Part shown: positions 18,611 through 29,300 of the stretch, one piece after another
Layout of the letters: every line of letters starts with the position of its first letter
Position numbering within the stretch: position 1 is the first letter of the stretch
Assembly (NCBI GenBank): GCA_004431415.1
Contig: QPMI01000063.1
Location: 62,001 to 126,000, forward strand
Direction of reading: 5' to 3'
Source: Cyanophora paradoxa
Taxonomy: Eukaryota; Glaucocystophyceae; Cyanophorales; Cyanophoraceae
Length of the DNA stretch: 64,000 bases
Notes under the pieces: generated by a model
What the model was told of the DNA's origin: nothing
The model's database searches: none
Seen by the model: the letters and a program-made list of their open reading frames with translations, nothing else
Program-made: the position numbers and the translations under genes

Positions 18611-20689
18611 CACTAGTAAAAAGGGGTCCGAACTGATCGAATTGCGACCTAATTACGACCTAATTTATTAGATCGGAGTTCGGTCGGCCCGGCGATCTAA
18701 TACGGATCTAATTGCAATTAGGTCGGAGTTAGGTCGGAGCTTGCGCCGCCTATAGCTTATAGCTTATCCCTATAGAGCTATAGAGCTTAGCCCTTAGGCG
18801 TCCCTTATAATTAGAGCTAGCCCTAGGCGAGCGCTAGCCCGCCCGGCCCCGGCCCCCCCGCCCCGCCCCTAGCTATAGAGCTCATGCTCATCATATATAT
18901 AGACATCTATATGAGAAGCACTGTTCTATATCTAAACATGCAGCGGCGAGTGGGCAGAGGCCTAGGAGCGCCACGGCCCAGAGGGTTCTCCAGGAGATAT
19001 TCCGGGCCCGCGCTCCTCGCAGGACGCGGCGCCGGACGCCGCGCTCGGCGTGCCGCGCGGAGCTGCCCGCCGCCGCCGCCGGGCCGAGAAGCCCGTCCTA
19101 GGAGATAATGTCAGAATAAGGTCAGACGAGGGGTGTTCGGATGGGGGCGATCTGAAGGTGTGCAGCAGCGCGTATTGAAGAGTCATCTAAGATCATTTAT
19201 AAGGTTTAAGAGCGGCGGCGTGGCCTGGCGAGCGCGCACCAGAAAAGCCCGCAGCTCCGCACCAGAAAAGCGCGCACCCAATACGCCCGGAGCTCCTCAG
19301 CCTTTTCGCGTGGGGAGCTCGCCTGCGAGATCTGCGAGTTCCGGGATCGGGGTTAGATGCAGGCTAGTGCGCGGGGAAAGAGAGCGGACCCGCCGCAGCG
19401 ATTCCCGTTGCCCAGCGGCCCGGCAACGGTGCCAGGAAGTCGTCTCTAAAAGTGAGCTGCCGGGCCCTAAACTATGATCATTTAACTCGTATCCCTTTAT
19501 AAACCCCCGTGGTCGGCCGAAAGTCGGGTCTCCCTCCCCTAGGGACCCCTCGAACCTGGGCGAGCTCGGCGACGGGATGGTCGTGGAGCCGAGGAAGGCC
19601 GCCCGCGAGGGGGGAAGGAGCGGCGGAGGACCCGCTCCCGCGCGGCCGTTTCGCGAGCATCTGAGGCGAGGATCACGGCAATGCGCAGCGATTGGGCGGG
19701 AGCGCACGGGTGCGGCGTGCGGATCGGATTGTTTGCACCTTCGAGAGCGCACGACGCACCGCGAAGGCGCAACGCTCTGCAACATCTCTCTGTTCGATCT
19801 TGTTGCAGGCGAGCCGCGCCCTCTGCCGCGCCGCACCCAAGCGCCGACCCCCGCCGCAGTTTCAAGGCCGCGCGGCCGCACGCCGGCCGACCTGTGCGAA
19901 ACAGCGTCGGGTCGGGCTGAGAGCATGCAAGTGGCATTCTTACATCGACGCAAGATCCCTGTGATGTAAAGCGGGGAGCCGCGCCGAGCCTGGGCCCGGA
20001 TGAGCAAGTTCTCCCGAGGTCGGCGCAGCTGGAGAACGCAACGGGAGCTCTCGGGGACCGATCCAGCGCACCAAGCATCCCACGTAGCTCTCGGTACGCT
20101 GCTGGGCGCGAGCGGCCTGCCGCGATGTCGCACTTATCTGGGCGACGTCGCCTACGGCGGCTGCGGCGACGGCGGCGCTCCCCACTTGTCATAGCTAGTG
20201 TCTCCAGTGCATAGCTGCGCTCGCCGCTTGTCTTGCATACCTCAAGCTTGCAGCGAGGTCTTCCCGCTGGGGTACCGATTTTGGCTGGGGTACACAAACC
20301 GCAAATATCGAAGCCCACGCAGCCCGCTTCTGCCTTGCGGCACCCGCGGGCGAGTGGAGCGTGCAGCAGCGATCTCTCTAGTGTTGTGCGCACCTCGTAC
20401 GCGTGCAGGTCGGCAGCGAGAGCGGGCTGCGAGCGGATTTCGTCGAATCAAGTCCGAGGCCCGCCTCCCGCGAGCTGCCGGCCTCTCGGCACACTCGTTG
20501 CTGATCAGGAAGCTCTAGGAAGCGGGCAGCTTCCGCCCGGAGCCCCGAACGGCATTGTCCGCAGCCCGCCAGGTCCAATCCGCGGAACGCGGCTAAACTC
20601 GTGCTCTCGGACGCGCTGCGGTCGCTCTGTGGGCTATTCTTGCTAATCTTCTCACGCAGGAGTGCTTGACGGGCCTGTGCTCTCGCTAC
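18611..20689. other. Repeat-rich intergenic DNA without a supported gene
   Basis: 18640-18740 holds ATCGGAGTTCGGTCGG-type repeats like those at 24650-24770. 18740-18900 is low-complexity (TATAGAGCTATAGAGCTTAGC). The GC-rich remainder has long open frames on the minus strand (19297-20133, 19539-20393) of Arg/Ser/Pro-rich composition, with no recognisable motif and no splice pattern I can follow. I treat these as chance frames in GC-rich DNA. Confidence 0.45.
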
Positions 20690-23600
20690 CGCCGGGGCCC
20701 GCTCGCCCTCTCTGACTCGCAGCCCCAGATCTTTGCCTGCCTCGAGGCGTGCAGCCCCGCGCGACTTCGCCTCGCGATCCTCGATGATGGTACGCTCTCC
20801 TCCCGGCCGGCCGCTCGCCGGCGCCGGATCCCCGCCGGGGCCCGCTCGCCCTCTCTGACTCGCGGCCGCAGATCTTTGCCTGCCTCGATGCGTGCAGCCC
20901 CGCGCGACTTCGCCTCGCGATCCTTGATGAAGGTACGCTCTCCTCCCGGCCGGCCGCTCGCCGGCGCCGGATCCCCGCCGGGGCCCGCTCGCCCTCTCTG
21001 ACTCGCGGCCCCAGATCTTTGCCTGCCTCGAGGCGTGCAGCCCCGCGCGACTTCGCCTCGCGATCCTCGATGATGGTACGCTCTCCTCCCGGCCGGCCGC
21101 TCGCCGGCGCCCGATCCCCGCCGGGGCCCGCTCGCCCTCTCTGACTCGCGGCCCCAGATCTTTGCCTGCCTCGAGGCGTGCAGCCCCGCGCGACTTCGCC
21201 TCGCGATCCTTGATGAAGGTACGCTCTCCTCCCGGCCGGCCGCTCGCCGGCGCCGGATCCCCGCCGGGGCCCGCTCGCCCTCTCTGACTCGCGGCCCCAG
21301 ATCTTTGCCTGCCTCGAGGCGTGCAGCCCCGCGCGACTTCGCCTCGCGATCCTCGATGATGGTACGCTCTCCTCCCGGCCGGCCGCTCGCCGGCGCCGGA
21401 TCCCCGCCGGGGCCCGCTCGCCCTCTCTGACTCGCGGCCGCAGATCTTTGCCTGCCTCGAGGCGTGCAGCCCCGCGCGACTTCGCCTCGCGATCCTTGAT
21501 GAAGGTACGCTCTCCTCCCGGCCGGCCGCTCGCCGGCGCCGGATCCCCGCCGGGGCCCGCTCGCCCTCTCTGACTCGCGGCCCCAGATCTTTGCCTGCCT
21601 CGAGGCGTGCAGCCCCGCGCGACTTCGCCTCGCGATCCTTGATGAAGGTACGCTCTCCTCCCGGCCGGCCGCTCGCCGGCGCCCGATCCCCGCCGGGGCC
21701 CGCTCGCCCTTGCTGACTCGCGGCCGCAGATCTTTGCCTGCCTCGAGGCGTGCAGCCCCGCGCAACTTCGCCTCGCGATCCTCGATGATGGTACGCTCTC
21801 CTCCCGGCCGGCCGCTCGCCGGCGCCCGATCCCCGCCGGGGCCCGCTCGCCCTCTCTGACTCGCGGCCCCAGATCTTTGCCTGCCTCGAGGCGTGCAGCC
21901 CCGCGCGACTTCGCCTCGCGATCCTCGATGATGGTACGCTCTCCTCCCGGCCGGCCGCTCGCCGGCGCCGGATCCCCGCCGGGGCCCGCTCGCCCTCTCT
22001 GACTCGCGGCCCCAGATCTTTGCCTGCCTCGAGGCGTGCAGCCCCGCGCGACTTCGCCTCGCGATCCTTGATGAAGGTACGCTCTCCTCCCGGCCGGCCG
22101 CTCGCCGGCGCCGGATCCCCGCCGGGGCCCGCTCGCCCTCTCTGACTCGCGGCCCCAGATCTTTGCCTGCCTCGAGGCGTGCAGCCCCGCGCGACTTCGC
22201 CTCGCGATCCTCGATGATGGTACGCTCTCCTCCCGGCCGGCCGCTCGCCGGCGCCGGATCCCCGCCGGGGCCCGCTCGCCCTCTCTGACTCGCGGCCGCA
22301 GATCTTTGCCTGCCTCGAGGCGTGCAGCCCCGCGCGACTTCGCCTCGCGATCCTTGATGAAGGTACGCTCTCCTCCCGGCCGGCCGCTCGCCGGCGCCGG
22401 ATCCCCGCCGGGGCCCGCTCGCCCTTGCTGACTCGCGGCCCCAGATCTTTGCCTGCCTCGAGGCGTGCAGCCCCGCGCGACTTCGCCTCGCGATCCTTGA
22501 TGAAGGTACGCTCTCCTCCCGGCCGGCCGCTCGCCGGCGCCCGATCCCCGCCGGGGCCCGCTCGCCCTTGCTGACTCGCGGCCGCAGATCTTTGCCTGCC
22601 TCGAGGCGTGCAGCCCCGCGCGACTTCGCCTCGCGATCCTCGATAAAGGTACGCTCTCCTCCCGGCCGGCCGCTCGCCGGCGCCCGATCCCCGCCGAGGC
22701 CCGCGACGCCCTCTCTGACTCGCGGCCGCAGATCTTTGCCTGCCTCGAGGCGTGCAGCCCCGCGCGACTTCGCCTCGCGATCCTCGATAAAGGTACGCTC
22801 TCCTCCCGGCCGGCCGCTCGCCGGCGCCGGATCCCCGCCGGGGCCCGCTCGCCCTCTCTGACTCGCGGCCCCAGATCTTTGCCTGCCTCGAGGCGTGCAG
22901 CCCCGCGCGACTTCGCCTCGCGATCCTCGATGATGGTACGCTCTCCTCCCGGCCGGCCGCTCGCCGGCGCCGGATCCCCGCCGGGGCCCGCTCGCCCTCT
23001 CTGACTCGCGGCCCCAGATCTTTGCCTGCCTCGAGGCGTGCAGCCCCGCGCGACTTCGCCTCGCGATCCTTGATGAAGGTACGCTCTCCTCCCGGCCGGC
23101 CGCTCGCCGGCGCCGGATCCCCGCCGGGGCCCGCTCGCCCTCTCTGACTCGCGGCCCCAGATCTTTGCCTGCCTCGAGGCGTGCAGCCCCGCGCGACTTC
23201 GCCTCGCGATCCTCGATGATGGTACGCTCTCCTCCCGGCCGGCCGCTCGCCGGCGCCCGATCCCCGCCGGGGCCCGCTCGCCCTTGCTGACTCGCGGCCG
23301 CAGATCTTTGCCTGCCTCGAGGCGTGCAGCCCCGCGCGACTTCGCCTCGCGATCCTCGATGATGGTACGCTCTCCTCCCGGCCGGCCGCTCGCCGGCGCC
23401 GGATCCCCGCCGGGGCCCGCTCGCCCTCTCTGACTCGCGGCCCCAGATCTTTGCCTGCCTCGAGGCGTGCAGCCCCGCGCGACTTCGCCTCGCGATCCTC
23501 GATGATGGTACGCTCTCCTCCCGGCCGGCCGCTCGCCGGCGCCGGATCCCCGCCGGGGCCCGCTCGCCCTCTCTGACTCGCGGCCCCAGATCTTTGCCTG

Positions 23601-24582
23601 CCTCGAGGCGTGCAGCCCCGCGCGACTTCGCCTCGCGATCCTTGATGAAGGTACGCTCTCCTCCGGCCGGCCGCTCGCCGGCGCCGGATCCCCGCCGGGG
23701 CCCGCTCGCCCTCTCTGACTCGCGGCCCCAGATCTTTGCCTGCCTCGAGGCGTGCAGCCCCGCGCGACTTCGCCTCGCGATCCTCGATGATGGTACGCTC
23801 TCCTCCCGGCCGGCCGCTCGCCGGCGCCGGATCCCCGCCGGGGCCCGCTCGCCCTTGCTGACTCGCGGCCGCAGATCTTTGCCTGCCTCGAGGCGTGCAG
23901 CCCCGCGCGACTTCGCCTCGCGATCCTTGATGAAGGTACGCTCTCCTCCCGGCCGGCCGCTCGCCGGCGCCGGATCCCCGCCGGGGCCCGCTCGCCCTCT
24001 CTGACTCGCGGCCCCAGATCTTTGCCTGCCTCGAGGCGTGCAGCCCCGCGCGACTTCGCCTCGCGATCCTTGATGAAGGTACGCTCTCCTCCCGGCCGGC
24101 CGCTCGCCGGCGCCCGATCCCCGCCGGGGCCCGCTCGCCCTTGCTGACTCGCGGCCGCAGATCTTTGCCTGCCTCGAGGCGTGCAGCCCCGCGCGACTTC
24201 GCCTCGCGATCCTCGATAAAGGTACGCTCTCCTCCCGGCCGGCCGCTCGCCGGCGCCCGATCCCCGCCGAGGCCCGCGACGCCATCTCTGACTCGCGGCC
24301 CCAGATCTTTGCCTGCCTCGAGGCGTGCAGCCCCGCGCGACTTCGCCTCGCGATCCTCGATGATGGTACGCTCTCCTCCCGGCCGGCCGCTCGCCGGCGC
24401 CGGATCCCCGCCGGGGCCCGCTCGCCCTCTCTGACTCGCGGCCCCAGATCTTTGCCTGCCTCGATGCGTGCAGCCCCGCGCGACTTCGCCTCGCGATCCT
24501 CGATGATGGTACGCTCTCCTCCCGGCCGGCCGCTCGCGGGCGCCCGATCCCCGCCGAGGCCCGCGACGCCCTCTCTGAGGGC
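20690..24582. repeat. 143-bp GC-rich satellite, about 27 units
   Basis: The unit runs from GGTACGCTCTCCTCCCGGCC through GGGGCCCGCTCGCCCT to CGCGATCCTCGATGAT. Spacing is 143 bp throughout, with one 1-bp-shorter unit near 23660. Linked variant sites (TCGATGATGG, TTGATGAAGG or TCGATAAAGG; CCAGATC or GCAGATC; GCCGGATCC or GCCCGATCC; CTCTCTGA or CTTGCTGA) give an ordered pattern. The unit has almost no stops on the minus strand, so minus-strand frames of 1335 and 1199 codons run through the array. Because 143 is not a multiple of three, the same DNA is read in all three phases, which argues against a real protein. Confidence 0.95.
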
Positions 24583-24981
24583 GGGGGGCGGGGGGCGGGG
24601 GCGGGCCGGGGCGGCGGGGGAGCGCGGGGCAGCCCCCGGCCGCGGTCAGCGGCGATCAAATTGCGATCTTACTGAGACCTATCTGAATTAGATCGGAGTT
24701 CGATCGCAATTCAGTCCATGTCCCGATTTTATGGTCGGAATTCGATCGGTGGCCGATCAAATATATTAGGTCTCAGTTCAGCCTTTTTTTAAGTTGCAGT
24801 CCCCGCAGTGCTGGTGTCTAGAGACTGTGGCCGGTAATTTACCAAAAAAAAACCGCATATTTTATAAAAGGAAGTATTCACGAAAACAAAAGAGCCGACC
24901 TATCGTGATCCACGAAGTACTTCGGTTTTTACCAAAAGGCCTCTTAAGAGGACCAGGGTATCCGGCGTGACGGCTCGCGAC
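24583..24981. other. Satellite edge and AT-rich spacer with palindromes
   Basis: A G-rich run at about 24580-24640 is followed by ATCGGAGTTCGATCG-type repeats (24650-24780), then AT-rich DNA with two perfect 12-bp palindromes: CGAAGTACTTCG (24913-24924) and CCTCTTAAGAGG (24940-24951). No gene is seen. Confidence 0.55.
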
Positions 24982-25179
24982 GTCAACGTCGACTCGACGA
25001 CCGTTACGACCCCGAAACCCGGACCCAAGAGGTTTGGGGGTAGATACAACTCACGCCAGCTGTCTTGCAAGCTGCATGCGCCGCTGCGCTGCGGCTACAG
25101 TGCTGGAATCAGCAGCTGGATCTAGATTCTAGAAGCCCAAGCCCCAGATTCCAGACTCTGCCAGGCTGTAGGCGGCGGT
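24982..25179. repeat. Dispersed repeat R, copy 2
   Basis: This is a direct-orientation match to 18394-18610. It shares the left edge GTCAACGTCGACTCGACG, whereas the preceding sequence differs, so that edge is a real module boundary. Confidence 0.9.
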
Positions 25180-26398
25180 AGCGCGCGCTGATCATGACTC
25201 TCAGTGAGCATGCGCACATTGCGGCAGCTATAGCTAGCGCTGTGCACAGTACTATCATAGTATAGAGCTAGTGCAAGCGAGCAGCAGCTGCTGAGATAGA
25301 GCAAGCTGCGCAAGCCTATAGCTACACTGTGACAGGCAGCGCAGGAGCCTCGGAGCCAGGCTCGCGCAGTGCGCAGTGCACGTGGGCCGTGGCCGCCTGA
25401 AAGTGTCGCCGTGTCGCCATCGTCGTCGTGTCGCTATCCCCTCCGTGCATGCAGTCACTGAGTCAATTGCAACACATGCATGCGCTAAAGCTTGCCGCGG
25501 CCGGTGTCACCCGGTGATGCCGCAAATTAAAAGCGCATAGTTTGCGGCGTAAGGTGCAGCGGCCCGCACGCGTGCCTCATTACAATAGAAGCGGCAGCTC
25601 ATAATCATGATCAGCCGCAGCTGTAGCATGCGCAGCGCTGGAGCCGGCTGGGCCCCGCACGTTGACGAGAGTATCATGGCGTCGGTTGTGCGTGGGAGCT
25701 GCGCGTGGGTGCTGCCGCAGTCCCAGCCTGCAGCTACCCATGGCTTGCACCTTGATCGCCCCCCCGGTGCGCGCGCGCTCCGAGCTTGAGCACGCCCGGC
25801 CCCTGGCAAGAGCTGGGCCGGCGCCCCAGCCGGCAAGCATGCGCATACACGCGCATGCGTAGCCGCGCTGTGGGGGGAGCAGGCCCTCTTTCACCGATGC
25901 CTGCAGCTGACGCACATGCGCAGCTAGCGCTGCAGAACAGACGAGGGCGTGTACGGAGCTCGAGTGCCTGTGCACTGACACCGTCGAGGATGCTTCTCGA
26001 AGGTGCGCGCAGCGCGGGGCCCTCTTCGGAAGCGCTGCTGCGCTTTGCACGCCCTCGCGATCGCTCCTCAGAGCTTCGAGCTCGTTCGCTGGCCGTTCGA
26101 GCTCGAGGTCTAGATCATTGAATCACTTTTTGGCTATCGTCACGAGCATCCGAGGCCGCTGAGCTCAGCTACGATCTATAGGCTCCTAGCTGCTTTACCG
26201 ATAGGCGATACCGCGCCGGGATGCAATTCGAATCCTATACATTCCCGCCTCCGCAATTCATTCTGGAGCTGCAGGCTAGGGAAGGCCCGACGGTACCGGT
26301 GGACCTCGTCCCCCTCGACGTCTGAGGCGCCAAGAAGGGGAGCTCGGGCTCGCGCACAGCTGCAGCGGGGCTCGGGGGAGATCGACGCGTACGCCGCG
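25180..26398. other. Intergenic DNA, nothing recognisable
   Basis: Moderately GC-rich, with many GCATGC and AGCGCT short palindromes and a few overlapping open frames on both strands. I find no domain, splice-consistent exon chain or RNA gene. Confidence 0.4.
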
Positions 26399-29300
26399 AT
26401 GGAATCGACTCCAGCTGCGCATGTGCATACAGCGGGCGCGGGCGCCAGCGTGCACGTGAGCGTCCTGGCGCTCATCATCGCAATGTTAACGTTGTCCGCT
26501 GCGGCGCGCATCCGCAATGTGCTCGGCGACGTGCGCGCTCGGCTGCAGCCGCTCTCGGGGCACGTCCTCGACGAATCGATATCCCAGCGGTACCGGTGCC
26601 GCGGCCGCGGACACGCATCCCGTCGCCGTGCGCGGCGCCAGCAGCGAGGCGGGAGCTTATCCAGGAGCGCGGCAGCAGCCAGCGACGCGCTCGCCCCCCG
26701 AGCGGTGCCCAGCACTGGTGCCAGATCTGGACGGGATGCCCCACGTTCACGGAGCCTCCGGCCAGCGGACCGGCGGCTTCGAGATGGCGCGCAAAGCGAA
26801 GCCCGACGTCTTCGCGATCGCAACTGTTCGGCGGACCAAACGGCTGCGGCTGCTCGCAATCGCCCAGTCGGAAAGGTTTCGCCAGCGCCCCAGCTGATGG
26901 CTCACGGCCCGGCGGCTGGCCGCGGCTCCTCGGCCCCGCGCAGCTGCCGTCTGGCAGCCCGCAGGCTCCAGCTCCAGCTGCGCGGCCTCTTCCAGATCGC
27001 GCTCCTGGCGATGGGCGCCCGCCAGCTCGGGCTCCACGCCGACGCAGCTCCGACCAGAAGTGCGAGTTCCCCCCGGAACCCAGAGGTCTGGCCATGGGTC
27101 GTTGACGTCACCGTGCAGGCGCGCAGCTTTGGGGAAATTATTGGGACGTGAACTGGGGCTGGGGCGGGGACACGACCTTCATGTTCTGGTCCGCCTGCTG
27201 ACGCGGATCGCTCACGGGGTCTGCTCGCTCACGAGGTCGGCTGCTGCTGCAGGTTGAAAATTGACCAGGGACAGTCCAAGTACACCGGCATTTTGGCCTT
27301 CAAAGATGTACGCGAAGATCGATTTCGGGACTGAATTGAACCTGGAATCCGACTGGCTGCCCTCAGATATGGAAATTTCAGCTGATTCCAGGGTACGATT
27401 TCTACATTGATATGGACCAAGAAATGTCGCTGTGGTTCGCCCAACCGCACCTGATCATGCGCGTAACTCCGGAGCCGTGTCTCAACATTTGATCCTGCAG
27501 GTTCTGTCCGGAAAGCGACCCCTGCGACGCAAACGGAAACGTACTGGCGGGGGGCGGTCAGAGATACGCAGGGGGGTACACGTCATTTCTTTGGTCCTGG
27601 TGAGCGGCTCCGCTTCCCTTTCATGCAGCAATTCTAATCGAAAGGACCCGTGCAGTACCTACTGCGATGGCGGCACTAGCGGGTTCCAGGTCTACATAAC
27701 CGGTACATACGGATTTAAGGTGCGCAACCTGCAAGGGGCTGTGGAATGCAAGCATGTGGAGCCCTTCACGCGCTGTTTCCCTTTGGTCTACAGATTGGGG
27801 AGTGGACGGTCAGCGCGTGCCGTGCTCGCGTTCGATTTTAGGGCTCTGTGCTGAAGCCGCGCGGGGCGATCGTTGTTTCTGCGCAGCACTTCGCGTTCAC
27901 GCACGGAGGCGGGGCCGTCAATTTCTTTCGGAACGGCCAGCACATTGGGGGATACGGCCGCCCCGGTGGACTGCCGTGGAGTGAGTCCGAATTCAGTCCA
28001 CCTCTCGGTGCCGGTGCGCCGGCTGAGCGCGGCGCGCAGAATCGTGGGCGCAGTCGAGAGTGTGGACCTCCTGGAATGCCGGGAACACCATCGCGAACGC
28101 GCGGGTCGCCTACTTCGGGTGGTACGCCGGCGTGCTCTCCGGCACCGAGATCTGGAATGCGTACGAGAGCAACGCCGTCGCGACGAACCGGGGCCGATAC
28201 CTCGACGTCCGCATGGACATCTTCGACTGCGTCTTCCAGTGCGGCGCCGGTGCCGTCTGCGATCGGGTGCGCCGCGCGGCGTGCGCTGCCGGATGGGGCC
28301 CGTCTCTGATTGCTGCGCCTCACGTGTTTCGATCGGCAGTCCGGTAATGGGAGGCATCGAGGCGCAAGCCTTCCCGACTGCCCGCCGCGATATTCGCCCT
28401 CGCTCGGTCGGCCGTGTATTACGGAGCTCAACCTCCGGAAGCTTTTCACTGACGCTCCGTTTGCTGATCGTACAGATACCGGTGTCGTCTTGGGCACGAA
28501 CAACGGCGCCCAGGGGCCGAGGTCCCTCGCGATACCGGCCCTGACCTTCGGCGGGAGCGTCGTGCTGGAGGTGTGGGTGAGGCCGCTCCAGATTCGACCC
28601 TGGATTCGTGCCTCCAGCCGCCGGCCGCCTGCTCCGACGCCGCCTGCCACTACTTCGCGGCCCAGAGATGGGCTGCGTACGCCTTCGACGGGTCGTGCGA
28701 CCCCGGCGCGCTCGGCGCTGTGCGGCCGTGGCCGAGGGAGGTCTGTTCCTCGAGCGCCGGCGATCCCGACCCGTATCTCTTCATGGACATCGCGCGGAAC
28801 TTTTCCCACGACTTCCGCCTGTTCCACGCTCTGTACGGGCAGAGATTCTATGACGCGGTGCGTTCGATTTGTGCAGCTGCAGGTTGGGTGGGAGGCCCTC
28901 TCAACTCCGGTGCGGCGCAGACGTCTGGGCCGAAGGCCGCAGCGGCGGAGGGAGGCTGCGCTGAACTGTGGGCTGTCGCCCTCGGGTCGGTTTCCATCTT
29001 CACGCCCACGGTACGAATGATGCCACAAGTCGCCCGTCGAATCCGCCCCCTGTGCCCATTTTCGTACCCCCCAGACCGCCCCGGATGCTGATTCGAGCAA
29101 GCTATCGAGGGTTCAGGCGAGACAAGCCTTTCTAAGAAAGCTCGAGGCACGCATATTCATGACTTCGCTCACTGCGATCTTCAGACCGAGTACCTTAGCT
29201 TGCTCGACTCTCAAGGAGCGGGCGACGATGATATAGACTCCGGGCTCGGCTTCGAGTCGTTTGTGAACGGCTACTTCGCCAAGGAGTGCACGCCCTGTGA

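Noticed and set aside
19297-20393. Minus-strand gene between the insert and the satellite
   Set aside because: Arg/Ser/Pro-rich frames overlap each other and plus-strand frames; typical of GC-rich non-coding DNA.
20690-24582. CRISPR array
   Set aside because: The whole 143-bp unit is repeated with no unique spacers, there are no cas genes, and the context is eukaryotic.
20652-24659. A 1335-codon minus-strand open frame as a giant repeat protein
   Set aside because: It lies wholly in the 143-bp satellite, whose unit is nearly stop-free and not a multiple of three; a second frame is open over the same DNA. No start context or domain supports a gene.
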